Shown here in pieces: positions 1 to 8,777 of a DNA stretch of 31,530 nucleotides; within the stretch, counting starts at the first letter, position 1, and each line of letters opens with the position of its first letter. The translations under genes were made by a program, and so were the position numbers. The notes under the pieces are model-generated. The model did not search any database. It worked only from the letters and a program-made list of their open reading frames with translations, and had not been told where the DNA came from. The DNA lies in NCBI RefSeq assembly GCF_000330505.1, contig NW_004443692.1, positions 490,541 through 522,070 on the forward strand, written 5' to 3'. Origin of the DNA: Entamoeba invadens IP1. Its lineage: Eukaryota; Evosea; Mastigamoebida; Endamoebidae.

Positions 1-589
1 TGTTTCCATGAGGTTGGGGTTCAAATGGAGCTTTGTTTGGTTTTGCGCAGAAGTTTGTTGTATTAACAAGTTGGAAGACATCTGCAAGAACAACGGTGAA
101 GACAAAAAATGTGAAGAAGAGGTAAATGCCACTTCCTAATGAACTTGTTTGCTTTTTAAATATCAAACGCCATGTTAGCGCACAATTGAAAACGATTAAA
201 ATGCATAAAGAAAATGTGTGGCATACTGTGCCAAAGAATAACGGAGGAGGGCATATGACATTGTCAAAAGTGTAATCACGTTCGGGTTTGTTGGGATGGT
301 TTGGGGTATTTGGGTTGTCAGGACCATTAGGTTTTTCGTTTCTGTCAGAAGTAGTGAATGGAAATGACTTTGGACGTTTAGTGGTAGAAGACACAACCAT
401 TGGTATATATGGGAATATTTGTTCCATTTCACATTTACTGCGAGTCTCGGAAGACTGTTTTAATGATGGTAATACAATGAAAGAGTAATCATACACAATT
501 GGAATTATAGAACAAGTTATAACAGCAACAGAAAACAGTAATATCAAAAAGTTTTGAAAAGTGACTTTGCACTGGACTTGGAAGATCAT
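1..589 (-). CDS. Multi-span membrane protein, N-terminal part only (runs off the left edge)
   Basis: I do not recognise the family. Reading the minus strand from the ATG at 587-589 gives 196 codons open to the window edge. Residues ~14-33 form a hydrophobic segment (signal anchor or signal peptide). Residues ~36-112 are a hydrophilic region rich in Ser, Thr, Pro and Asn, including PNTPNHPNKP near residue 93. Two further membrane spans lie at ~116-143 and ~154-176. The second span is followed by WRLIFKKQ, a positive-inside type loop. This suggests a polytopic protein with a proline-rich loop facing the lumen or cell exterior, but the function is unknown. The start is supported by a TATTTAAA element about 40 bp upstream. 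The C-terminus and total length cannot be known. Short reading frames inside it on either strand are shadows. Confidence 0.65.
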   Translation of the reverse strand, partial: MIFQVQCKVTFQNFLILLFSVAVITCSIIPIVYDYSFIVLPSLKQSSETRSKCEMEQIFPYIPMVVSSTTKRPKSFPFTTSDRNEKPNGPDNPNTPNHPNKPERDYTFDNVICPPPLFFGTVCHTFSLCILIVFNCALTWRLIFKKQTSSLGSGIYLFFTFFVFTVVLADVFQLVNTTNFCAKPNKAPFEPQPHGN

Positions 590-628
590 TATTTTTTTTA
601 AGTTTATTTGTTGTTGCAAAAAGTAGTT

Positions 629-636
629 TTTAAATA
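629..636 (-). promoter_or_regulatory. TATTTAAA core-promoter element
   Basis: On the minus strand this reads TATTTAAA, 39 bp upstream of the ATG at 589. It matches the non-consensus TATA element known from Entamoeba core promoters (GTATTTAAAG-like, about 30 bp upstream of the transcription start). Position and orientation fit the membrane-protein gene. In AT-rich DNA a chance match is possible. Confidence 0.45.
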
Positions 637-1794
637 GAAGATTATTATATTGTACATCACTCAAAGTGGATTCTAGTTATGATACTAATATGTGAAATTT
701 AGTTTTATGTTAATTATTTCTTTATGTAAAGACACTTTACTTTTAATTTCTTTGTTTCATTGTTTTATGTATATTTTTATTATAATTTATACTATTTTCT
801 TTTTTAAAATAATTACAAAATCGGCTTTTTTTAAATAGCTTTTTTAAACTATTTTTAATTTAATATTTTAGTTTAATTTTATTTATATTTTTATTCTATA
901 TAATATAAGAAATAATAATTATATAATTGTATAATAAAATAAAATAAAATTATTTATCATATAATTTATTATTTCTATATTTAGTTAACTAAATAAATTG
1001 AAACTATAATATAATAAGAATAATTATATTTAAAAACAAAAAATAACGATTGTATTATTTTAATTGATTTATAGTAAATATATAACTAAATATAAAATAC
1101 ACTTAAGACCAAAAAAAAATAAATAAACATTTTAATCAAAATAAGTTATCTAAATAATAAAAATAAACTAATAGACAAAAATTCGATTCATTCCAAAATC
1201 TGTGTTTCAAATTAAAAATTTAAAAAGCATATAAAAACACTTAAACCTTGGCTTATTAAATTTATATAATAATTAAATTATAATTTATAACACAATCTCT
1301 ATTATGGTCAAAATTAATGAAACGTTTTAATTGACAATTATTATTTTTGACAACCATCATATTGATTTAATTAATATTATATCATAAATATATTAGAAAA
1401 TATAAAGTGTTTATTTTTAACTATATTAATACATGAAAATAAAGTGTTTTTTTGAAAAACCCAACAAAAATAGAACATGATTTAAAACTTCAAAATATAT
1501 TTAGACGATAAATAAGATCTTTACATAAGAATCAAATTACCCGTTTTATTGCACTTAATTTTTATATTGAACTAAACAATTTTTCAAAAAATTCTCACTG
1601 AATATAATAATATTTTATAAATATATAATAAATAATTTAACATAAATAACCATCTCGACTAAATAAGATGATAAACATAAAAAATCCAAAAGAATGTTGA
1701 AAGCTATATCTGTTAATAAATTATGGATTTACTTTAATACTCTCTTTCCAAAAATTTTCTCTATTAAACTCAAAAAGACAATAATCGCATAACA
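637..1794. other. AT-rich intergenic region between divergent genes
   Basis: About 1.15 kb of very AT-rich DNA with no open frame of note and no recognisable RNA gene or repeat. The ends should hold the promoters of the membrane-protein gene (leftward) and the SANT-domain gene (rightward). I could not define a clear TATTTAAA or GAAC element just upstream of 1795. Confidence 0.5.
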
Positions 1795-2820
1795 ATGAGC
1801 AGACTCCGCTCAAACACACGGAACTCCAATGACGTCGAAACTATCGCTTCTTGGTCAGAGGAAGAACAACAAACACTCGACCAAAATCTTTTGACATATC
1901 CCGCAGACAGCTATTCTGAATTTAAACGGTTGGCGCTGTTACTCACCAACTTACCAACCAAGAGATTAAGAGACGTGTCGCTAAGACTTCAATTCATGAA
2001 AGCATTTGACGAAAACAAGTCTCTTACCTGGGACGATTTCATTAAAAGTACAATGTCACCAAGACCTAAAGGCGAAAAGTATAGAAAAGACTCGCCCACA
2101 CACTCTGGAAAGTGTTCACCAAGAACTCCACGCTCGTGTCGTGAACTGACAGACTCCCCTTTAGAATCACCAAGATACAAAAAACCACCAACGTTCAAGC
2201 AAAAAATCATCCCACCACCTCAACCAACCATCCAACAATGCGTGAAAGCTCCTCAAAAACTCATTGACGACAACAACAAAATTTTGGATAAGTTGGACAG
2301 ATCTGTTGGTCAAAACAAAAATTTTGAATTCAAAGACTTTGTGATGTTTTACTCGAACTGCACAGCCATTCTGGACGCGACAAAAACTGTGGGACTTCCT
2401 GTTATGACACAATGTCCTATTAGAATATCAGAGGCAGATATAGAAGCAAGAACAACACCACGGAGTGTGACTGGGTCAGTCTCATTCCAGATCGGACATG
2501 TCCCACGACTCGTTATGGCAAGCGGAAAGTTATACAACACACAGCCCGTCCAGCAACAAGTGTACTACATCGACCAACAACCAAACCAATTACAAACAAT
2601 TCAACAGCCAATACAGAATACCCCCATTATCACAACCGTTTTAAGAAGAAACCAAGACATGATGTACGAAGGAAGTCAAACACAACCCGCCGAGCTCTCA
2701 ACCCAACAGGGTCAGATGTTCGAACAAATTGAAGACTACCAACAAGACGGAGGAGATTCGTTCATTAATGGGAGCTTTGGTGGATATGGGCTTACTGTGT
2801 CTTCACTCAATTCGCACTGA
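1795..2820 (+). CDS. SANT/Myb-like domain protein, DUF3755-like
   Basis: A 341-residue protein. Residues ~20-68 form a SANT/Myb-like helix bundle beginning WSEEEQQTLDQNL and containing LPTKRLRDVSLRLQFM. This resembles the W-x-x-x-EQ...LP-x-K-T-x-RDVALRCRWM pattern of plant DUF3755 proteins. Residues ~158-218 hold a second conserved helical block (NKILDKLDRSVGQNKNF through GLPVMTQCPIRIS) that resembles the C-terminal DUF3755 segment, where a helix is followed by an MP-rich strand. A Lys/Pro/Ser-rich linker (~85-155) carries many SP and TP sites, and residues ~245-300 are Gln-rich. The domain pairing suggests a nuclear chromatin or transcription cofactor, which is inference. The gene has no intron and ends 195 bp from the stop codon of the convergent RhoGAP gene. 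The start is the first ATG of the open frame. Confidence 0.8.
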   Translation: MSRLRSNTRNSNDVETIASWSEEEQQTLDQNLLTYPADSYSEFKRLALLLTNLPTKRLRDVSLRLQFMKAFDENKSLTWDDFIKSTMSPRPKGEKYRKDSPTHSGKCSPRTPRSCRELTDSPLESPRYKKPPTFKQKIIPPPQPTIQQCVKAPQKLIDDNNKILDKLDRSVGQNKNFEFKDFVMFYSNCTAILDATKTVGLPVMTQCPIRISEADIEARTTPRSVTGSVSFQIGHVPRLVMASGKLYNTQPVQQQVYYIDQQPNQLQTIQQPIQNTPIITTVLRRNQDMMYEGSQTQPAELSTQQGQMFEQIEDYQQDGGDSFINGSFGGYGLTVSSLNSH

Positions 2821-3015
2821 GCGAAGGGTGTGATCTGTACTAATATACTTTTGTTGTTAAAACTCTAATTGAATGGACTTGCGCCTATTTAAAACCCGAA
2901 AAATAAGAGTATTTAACAATACAAATAAAATATTATACTAACGTTAATATGAAACTCAAAATATATTGTAAGTTAAATATATTTCATAATATATTTGAAT
3001 AAATAGCCTCATGTG

Positions 3016-4359
3016 TTATGGTAACCCAGAATCGTCTATTGTATGGTCCAAAATCTCATTCAAATTGTTTTGGATGTATTGGCTCAGTTTCTGTGCGTGA
3101 TAGAGCTTTATTTCAATGACTCTTCTCTCTGCAAACCCGTGTACGTCGTTTCTAAGAAGGAACGTGTCTTCTGAAGGAAGGACCGTCAGACGCGCAGTGA
3201 GCATGTCCGTCTCGTTCTTTAAATCTGACATCAACCCACCGAGTCCAGTGACTGTTGTTGGTAACTGTGGTACAGCATTAGGCGAATACTTTGTAAAGTA
3301 CATTCTCGAAGAGTCTGCCTGGACGTTACACTCTTCTTTGGCGACTTGGGCTTTCATCTCAGCAAGGGTTTCGTTTAATTTTGTTAATGTAGGGCTCGAT
3401 GGCCATGCATTGTTTGCATTGAAGTAGTTGTACGTGTACAAAGCAATTCCCGTCTTTAATGCTTGATACTCTTGAAGGAGTTGGAAGTACGACATTGGTT
3501 GTGGGTAAGCAGGTCGATGGAAAAAAAGTCTGTCATGCTCCAAGTACGTACTGATATCTTCGATTGTGTTAATTTCCACAGTTATTGGGAACGTCACCGG
3601 TTGAATGTTTTGTGATAACATTTTGTTCGAATCGATTGCGAGTGGCACAAACGGTATTTTGAATATTTCAAACAGGTGTTTTGGCACAAGATTTGGTGCG
3701 TTTTTAAACAAAGCGGTTAGCCCGTTTTGGACGATCGTAACAGGAAATGTGAAAGCGTCTTCTTTATTGATTCTGACGAAGACGGGAGTTTCAACAATCC
3801 CAAAAGAACGCTCGTTCATCTTGTTGAGTTCTGAAAAGTTTGCTAAATAATAAAAAAAGATTGAGAGGAAGGCCAAGATGTCTTGGTGTGTTTGAGGAAG
3901 AGAGTCAAAAAGCCTTTGTGCACTTTGTGGTTGTTGCAATAAATCTTGCATGTATATGACGCTCTCTCTGGGGATTAAAGGAAACGGGAGTTCATAAAGT
4001 AAAGAGTTAAGTAATCCCGAACACAAATAGACATCCTTGTCAAACGATTTGAATAGAAAATGCTTGATGTGTGTTACGCCATCCGAGTTAATGTCTCTCT
4101 GTAACTTATCCAAGACTGACTGATTTGGTGGTATTCTGAACAGCCCTGGTTTTATAGCGTTTCTTGGTTCGGATAAATACACGCAACAGAAGTAAATCAG
4201 TGACGGAATACGATGGTCAAATTGTCCCGTCTTTCTGTTTTGAAGGGTTTCTAATGATGTGCCAAAGTATTTAGTTCGAGTGAATATGTTTTTGATAACT
4301 TTCATTGTGTTTTCATAGTTCATTTTTTTCTCTTTTCCAATGTATTTCATTAATTCCAT
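3016..4359 (-). CDS. RhoGAP-domain protein
   Basis: A 447-residue protein. Residues ~33-200 form a RhoGAP domain. PGLFRIPPNQS (71-81) carries the predicted arginine finger, R75. GLLNSLLYELPFPLIP (115-130) matches the family's L-L-K-x-x-L-R-E-L-P-x-P-L motif. The segment HQDILAFLSIFF...ELNKMNERSFG (~158-187) contains the conserved N-K-M. The family accelerates GTP hydrolysis on Rho/Rac GTPases and so controls actin dynamics, which is prominent in amoebae. In the ELP motif the usual Lys and Arg are Asn and Tyr, so activity or specificity may differ. The C-terminal ~240 residues have no domain I recognise; residues ~320-430 look helical, possibly coiled. The start is the ATG at 4359, with in-frame alternatives at residues 4 and 13. 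It converges with the SANT gene and lies 344 bp downstream of the kinase gene on the same strand. Confidence 0.88.
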   Translation of the reverse strand: MELMKYIGKEKKMNYENTMKVIKNIFTRTKYFGTSLETLQNRKTGQFDHRIPSLIYFCCVYLSEPRNAIKPGLFRIPPNQSVLDKLQRDINSDGVTHIKHFLFKSFDKDVYLCSGLLNSLLYELPFPLIPRESVIYMQDLLQQPQSAQRLFDSLPQTHQDILAFLSIFFYYLANFSELNKMNERSFGIVETPVFVRINKEDAFTFPVTIVQNGLTALFKNAPNLVPKHLFEIFKIPFVPLAIDSNKMLSQNIQPVTFPITVEINTIEDISTYLEHDRLFFHRPAYPQPMSYFQLLQEYQALKTGIALYTYNYFNANNAWPSSPTLTKLNETLAEMKAQVAKEECNVQADSSRMYFTKYSPNAVPQLPTTVTGLGGLMSDLKNETDMLTARLTVLPSEDTFLLRNDVHGFAERRVIEIKLYHAQKLSQYIQNNLNEILDHTIDDSGLP

Positions 4360-4703
4360 TAACTATCTTTATTTTTTATATTATGTTTACACGTGTTTAT
4401 CTTTTTTTATAATAACACGTAAATTGTTATTATATTCTACTTGGTTGTGCAATTTGATTGTTTCTTATTCAAATGACTTTTTGATTTGATTTGTTATGTA
4501 TAACAAATGTTAATCATTTATAATATAACAACTATAAATTATGGTTAATCGATACCTAAGTTTAAAACTGGAATAGATAATCAAGTTAAATGATTGTTAT
4601 TCATTATTATTAATAAATATTTTTTTTTAATAAATATTAAAAAAAAACTTTGCTTTTATATACAAAAATGACAAAATGCAACACTCTCTTAGGATCATTG
4701 ACT
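4360..4703. other. Spacer between the RhoGAP and isopentenyl phosphate kinase genes
   Basis: A 344-bp AT-rich spacer. It should contain the RhoGAP promoter (near 4360-4440) and the 3' end of the kinase transcript. An 8-bp palindrome ACACGTGT at about 4388-4395 contains an E-box-like CACGTG core. I see no clear TATTTAAA element and no coding remnant. Confidence 0.4.
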
Positions 4704-5477
4704 TCATTTGCACACCTTGGTCCCAACGTCTTCACCATCTAAGAACTTTGTCAATGATTTTTCATCACCACTGAAGACAAAAGAGATTGTATCATTATCT
4801 TCTGCAGCTTCGATGAGCTCTTTGATCTTTCCTGCCATCCCACCGGTTACATCAACCCCATCCGATGCGCCCAAATACTTTTTAATTGTATTGTAATTTG
4901 ATAAATTGATCAGTGGTATCACTTCCTTTTTGTTGTCATAAACAGGACTTTGCGATATGAATCCGACCCGGTGCGTTTTGAACTTTTTTGATAGAAAAGG
5001 AACTATTTGATCAGCAGAAAGAATGCAACTTCCCTGTTCGGTGTCTGTCACAACATCTCCATGTAAAACAGGGATAATACCTTGTGATAACATTAGTTCA
5101 AGAGGGCGAAGATAACATTCGGAAATACGTCGTTTGGTTGTCACGATAAAGTCAACGGGATGAAAAGGAAAGACGTGAAGACTTTCTTGTTCCAAAGAGT
5201 TGATAACAATTTCGTTCAGCTTTTGCATCGCCATTTCACAGAGTAAAACGCCTTTTGGATGAAATCTTTCCATTAACGAATATTCGGCAGCGGGAACATG
5301 TCCAAAAGACCCCGCACCGTGAACTAATATAAACCGGTGTGTTGGGTGTGATTGTTTATAAGAAGACAGAACCTTGCAAAACAAGTGAATTTTATCAAGA
5401 TACACGGCACCGTTCTCCCCTACTTTTTCAGTTAAAAAGCCCCCGCCAATCTTGATGATGAACAAAGGAGTGTCCAT
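4704..5477 (-). CDS. Isopentenyl phosphate kinase (amino acid kinase fold)
   Basis: The enzyme phosphorylates isopentenyl phosphate with ATP to give isopentenyl diphosphate, the isoprenoid building block; it is probably cytosolic. From the ATG at 5477 the protein has 257 residues, typical for the family. Family hallmarks in order are: KIGGGFLTEK (9-18), the nucleotide-binding glycine loop; LVHGAGSFGH (51-60), ending in the conserved His of this family (H60); VLHGDVVTD (137-145); SADQIVPFL (154-162); DVTGGMAGKIKEL (209-221), the amino-acid-kinase ATP-site loop and Lys; and GTKV near the C-terminus. The SFGH histidine separates this family from carbamate, acetylglutamate and uridylate kinases. 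Two in-frame TTG codons precede the ATG and are not credible starts. A TATATAAAAAG element lies about 75 bp upstream. I infer a role in recovering isoprenoid monophosphates. Confidence 0.9.
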   Translation of the reverse strand: MDTPLFIIKIGGGFLTEKVGENGAVYLDKIHLFCKVLSSYKQSHPTHRFILVHGAGSFGHVPAAEYSLMERFHPKGVLLCEMAMQKLNEIVINSLEQESLHVFPFHPVDFIVTTKRRISECYLRPLELMLSQGIIPVLHGDVVTDTEQGSCILSADQIVPFLSKKFKTHRVGFISQSPVYDNKKEVIPLINLSNYNTIKKYLGASDGVDVTGGMAGKIKELIEAAEDNDTISFVFSGDEKSLTKFLDGEDVGTKVCK

Positions 5478-5909
5478 CAACAAATGATGTTTGAATTGTT
5501 AGAACTTTTTTATATTGTGTGTTCCCAATTCGGTATTTTATAATAAGACACAAGTCTTTTTATATACGCAACTAAGAAAATGGAATTCATTTATGGGATA
5601 GAAATATACAATGAAAGGAATAGATTTATTATTTCATTTTTATAAATAACAATAATAAAGGTGATTTAAAAATGTTATAACAAATAAAAAAAACAAGATA
5701 TTACCAAAACTATTAATATAATAAAATAAAACAAACTGAATTTAATATTCAATATAGACGTTTTTTAGTAATAAACTGATTATGGAATATTATAAATAAA
5801 GCTATATCATTTTTTAAAATAATATAGCTTAAAACCTATTTTGTTTAAGAAAAGCCACAACAAATATTTGGAAATAACAAAAAAGGAACTTGAAACAACA
5901 AAAAAATAG
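5478..5909. promoter_or_regulatory. Shared upstream region of the divergent kinase and C2CH genes
   Basis: A 432-bp region between two divergently transcribed genes, so it must hold both promoters. The kinase side has a TATATAAAAAG stretch (near 5551-5561, minus strand). The C2CH side has AAGGAACTTGAA about 20 bp upstream of its ATG, which resembles the Entamoeba GAAC promoter element, although that position is unusually close to the start codon. Assignments are by resemblance only. Confidence 0.35.
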
Positions 5910-6494
5910 ATGTTCAAGCAGTGTTGCATCAGTGGGTGTAATCAAGACGGACGCGAGAAATTGTCAAAAATTGAAGGGAAGGTACTTATCAAGCCCGAGT
6001 TCATCAACAGTTGCCCACGAGATTGGTTGTTGTGTCAAACACACTTTGTTGAAAACGCAGAGAAACTTGATTGTTGTATTGAGCGATGCAGCAACACGGC
6101 TTCGACCAACGAAATACCACCAGAAATGTATGGGAAAGTTAAAGTACGCCCAAATTGCAGCCACCACCTCATCTGTCTTAATCATTTCAAAAGATATTCA
6201 ACCAACAAAAGTTTGCTTTTTTGATGCAAGGTACCGAATTCATTCAATACATGTTTTGTAACCAAGCTAGACTCCGAAAATATACACTAACAATTAGCGC
6301 CACGTGGAAAAACACACAAAGCAGTTGTCCCAAATCTCCCACCTATCAAGCGCGAACCTCCTCCTCAACCAGAACTCCAACCACCAGAAAAAATGAAAAT
6401 AAAACAAGAGCAACCTCAAAATTTCGACGACGACTCCGCTACTGCGGAAGAACCACTTCCAAAAGAAATGGTGAACGATGCTGGAATTAAATAA
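5910..6494 (+). CDS. Two-exon gene: tandem C2CH cysteine/histidine modules and acidic tail with two SUMO-consensus sites
   Basis: I do not recognise the family. Exon 1 (5910-6210) encodes two similar modules. Module 1 has C6-x3-C10 ... C42-x2-H45-F. Module 2 has C56-x3-C60 ... C89-x2-H92-F. Each starts CCI and ends L-[LI]-C-x-x-H-F, which suggests a duplicated zinc-binding unit. Without splicing the frame stops at 6222-6224. Removing a GTTTG...TTAG intron (6211-6297, 87 nt) joins exon 1 to an open frame ending at the TAA at 6492-6494, giving 165 residues. Exon 2 encodes a Pro/Gln/Glu-rich tail with IKRE (117-120) and IKQE (135-138), both matching the SUMO consensus (hydrophobic-K-x-E), followed by an acidic stretch. 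A nuclear regulator is plausible but inferred. Zinc binding, splicing and SUMOylation are predictions from sequence. Confidence 0.68.
6211..6297 (+). other. Predicted spliceosomal intron in the C2CH gene
   Basis: An 87-nt interval starting GTTTGC and ending AATTAG, close to the Entamoeba consensus GTTTGT...TAG. Its length is a multiple of three, but it contains the in-frame TGA at 6222-6224 and the in-frame TAA at 6288-6290, so retention would truncate the protein. The nearer acceptor at 6270 (CTAG) would leave the in-frame TAA at 6288, which argues for 6297. Confidence 0.65.
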
Positions 6495-6647
6495 AGCATG
6501 AATGTAGATTGAAAACACCTGCCAAACAGTAATGAAACATGTTTGGTGTATTTAATTATTTTTAGTGCTGTTTTGTTCATACAGATTAATTTTTATTATA
6601 ATTATATAGTTGGATCATGGTTAGAAAAATACAGTACAGAGAATGAG

Positions 6648-6777
6648 CCAGGCGTTTCCAAAATAATTATTGCCGAAAATGTGGTATTATAACGTACGAA
6701 TTTATAAGAGAAAATGATCATTTTGGTTATGAAATGGTGACGTGGGTAATGAGGATTGTGATTTTGGAAACATCTGG
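6648..6777. repeat. Small MITE-like element at the left edge of the pogo-like element
   Basis: About 130 bp with 17-bp imperfect inverted ends: CCAGGCGTTTCCAAAAT on the left and the reverse complement of CCAGATGTTTCCAAAAT on the right (two mismatches). The decamer GAATGAGCCA occurs as a direct repeat at 6641-6650 and 6777-6786, which overlaps the ends and may contain the target duplication. There is no coding capacity. The exact boundary between TIR and duplication is ambiguous by a few bases. Confidence 0.5.
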
Positions 6778-6785
6778 AATGAGCC

Positions 6786-8777
6786 ACCTGACGTGAATTA
6801 GTGACCTGATAGTATTTATGTTATAATATTTAAACCATTGTTTTACTATTCATTAAACTGAAAAAACTAAAAATAAACAAAAACTGATAGTATTTTAAAT
6901 AGTTAAATACCATAAATGTAGTTATTCATTCTGAACAAGAATTTGGAACTTGAAATCGAATTCAAATGAACGCGGGTTTGTTCTCTTTGAGTCGAAAGTA
7001 AATTTTCATTATCAGTAATTGTATTGATGCTACGATCAGCCGTTATCTGTTGTGATCGTTGTGCTGGAATAACATCCGTTTCAGCTTGTATCACTTGTCT
7101 TGGGACAACTCAAGGCAAAGTTTCCATTTGGATTGTGACCAAGAAGTGATCAACTTCTGGTACTGTGAAGTACTCAATCATTTCTGAAGTAAAAACATTA
7201 CCGGCTTCTTGGAGTAAACGACTTGCCTCCTTTAACAAAACAAACACCCTCTTCACTCGACCCAAATTAACACCAACAACACCGGACCTTTTGAACGAAG
7301 CTACTATTACCTTCTTCGTCGCATTTGATTCCATTACTTCCAACACTTTCTTTGTGATATGTTATTGGCATACCAGTTGGTTCTCTTAATGTATCAGACG
7401 TTCTCAACGAATTGTGGAGTCTTCCGTCTTTATCGCTCAATTCTCGGATCCAATCACTTAAACCTTTCTGGAACTCATCTTCTTGTTCAACCATGCTAGT
7501 CGGGATTGAAGGAAGTGACCTTTCCTCAATTGTTGTTGAACCTCTTGTATTCATGGCTTGCTTGGTAACGCCAAAAAGCACAAATCTAGTGGTTGGACAA
7601 GATGGCTCGAATGAGATACGAAGTAATGAAAAACGACATTGTGGTGACTTGCAAACTGGGTCATTTCACTGCTAATATGACCCGTGAAATTGTCTATTGC
7701 AACGACCGCTGTTTCGTTTTCAAAATTAAACAGTTTTCTTGTTTTTTCAATGTGTGGTATGAGATGGTTAACTAACCACAGTTGAAAAATAGTTCCACTG
7801 ACAAAAACCGTTTTTGTATAATAAAATGACCAACTAAAAAAGTATGCTTCAAGATCAGAATAATATTTCTTTTTCGGAAAACCAGTTGCTGGAGTAACAA
7901 AAGAACCATCAAAAGAAATACAAACTATACATGTGCTACGTTTGCATGAGTGAGACACTCCAATTTTGGGTTTTTCTGAATCCTTAAGTTTTTCGTACTT
8001 CTCTTTGGTAACATAAACAAACATGTTATGTCTATCCATCCAATCAGAGAAACCAACTTCATCTACATTGAGAAACAAGTGCTGCTGGTGTTCCATTTAA
8101 CAGTTTAAATGATTTGTAATTGTCGTAAATGTGGATGAAATAAACTTGTACTCGTTCCAATTCATCTGGCACTGCTTTGATTTTCACACAATCGTGAAAA
8201 TGATCATGTGTCTTCTTAAACCACTGTGTGATATTTCGAAGAAAGGATCAATTTTTTCACAGACATTTATTATAAGTGAATTAGTTAATGCAATTTTCTT
8301 TTCTGAACATAATGGTATGAGTGTTTGAATATATTTATCCATTCTTTTTGTTATTTCACGAAAATGCCAATCTGGATCAACAGTGTTTGGTTTCTTTAAA
8401 TGATCAGAAAGTGTTTGAAAAGTGATGCTGAATAATCTACTCATGATTGTTAGAAAAAACCAGTATTATTTGACAGTAATTTGATTTGCTTTGTCATTGT
8501 TAAAGATTCCAATAAATATTGTTTTAATGATTGTGAATTTTTTATCTTTTCAAGTAGTTTGTTAACTTTTTCCCTTTTTGTTGGAGTGTTAATATGCGGA
8601 GCCAAAGCGTTCCTTCTGATTTCTTGAAAACTTAAAGTTTTTCTTTTTTCGGTCATTCTTTTCGACATTTTGTTATTTAAAGTTTTTGTTATTCAAATAT
8701 ATTTTGTTCTTAAAATAAAAAACAAATTTCAAATAAAACTATATAAAAAACCATAAGGTGGCTCATTCACGTCAGGT
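6786..8777 (-). mobile_element. pogo-like (Tc1/mariner superfamily) DNA transposon, degenerate
   Basis: About 2 kb bounded by inverted repeats. The left end reads ACCTGACGTGAATTAG. The right end, reverse-complemented, reads ACCTGACGTGAATGAG. Similarity continues imperfectly for about 27 bp. Between them lies a broken DDE_1-type transposase on the minus strand. A TA target duplication expected for this superfamily is not clear: the right flank has TA but the left flank reads CC. The left end may have been disturbed by the adjacent small MITE, and GAATGAGCCACC is also found there as a second partial TIR copy. Confidence 0.65.
6903..8668 (-). pseudogene. pogo-like DDE_1 transposase pseudogene
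   Basis: The reading moves between frames from 8668 down to 6903. The N-terminal piece (8668-8450) is Lys/Arg-rich. The second piece (8444-8184) continues into a segment around VPDELERVQVYFIHIYD (8180-8080), which sits in another frame. The core at 8096-7551 holds the catalytic motifs LNVDEVGF (first Asp), VAIDNFTGH (second Asp) and HSSHLVQPLDLC (third Asp, the DDD pattern of pogo/Tigger transposases). The frame then shifts to FGVTKQAMNTRG (7581-7267), to SFKRSGVVGVNLG (7346-7110), and to a C-terminal piece ending at 6903. At least four frame changes show it is not functional. The family catalyses cut-and-paste transposition at TA sites. Confidence 0.8.

Noticed and set aside
1989..2540. Three minus-strand frames of 63-81 codons
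   Set aside because: Antisense shadows of the SANT-domain gene.
3116..3427. 103-codon plus-strand frame
   Set aside because: It is antisense to the RhoGAP gene, whose domain motifs are clear; the peptide has no recognisable features.
5478..5483. Two TTG codons extending the kinase by two residues
   Set aside because: TTG is not a credible start in this lineage, and an ATG follows directly at 5477.
5890..6261. 123-codon open frame overlapping the C2CH gene
   Set aside because: It is an out-of-frame shadow of exon 1. The Cys/His spacing and the spliced continuation support the frame starting at 5910.
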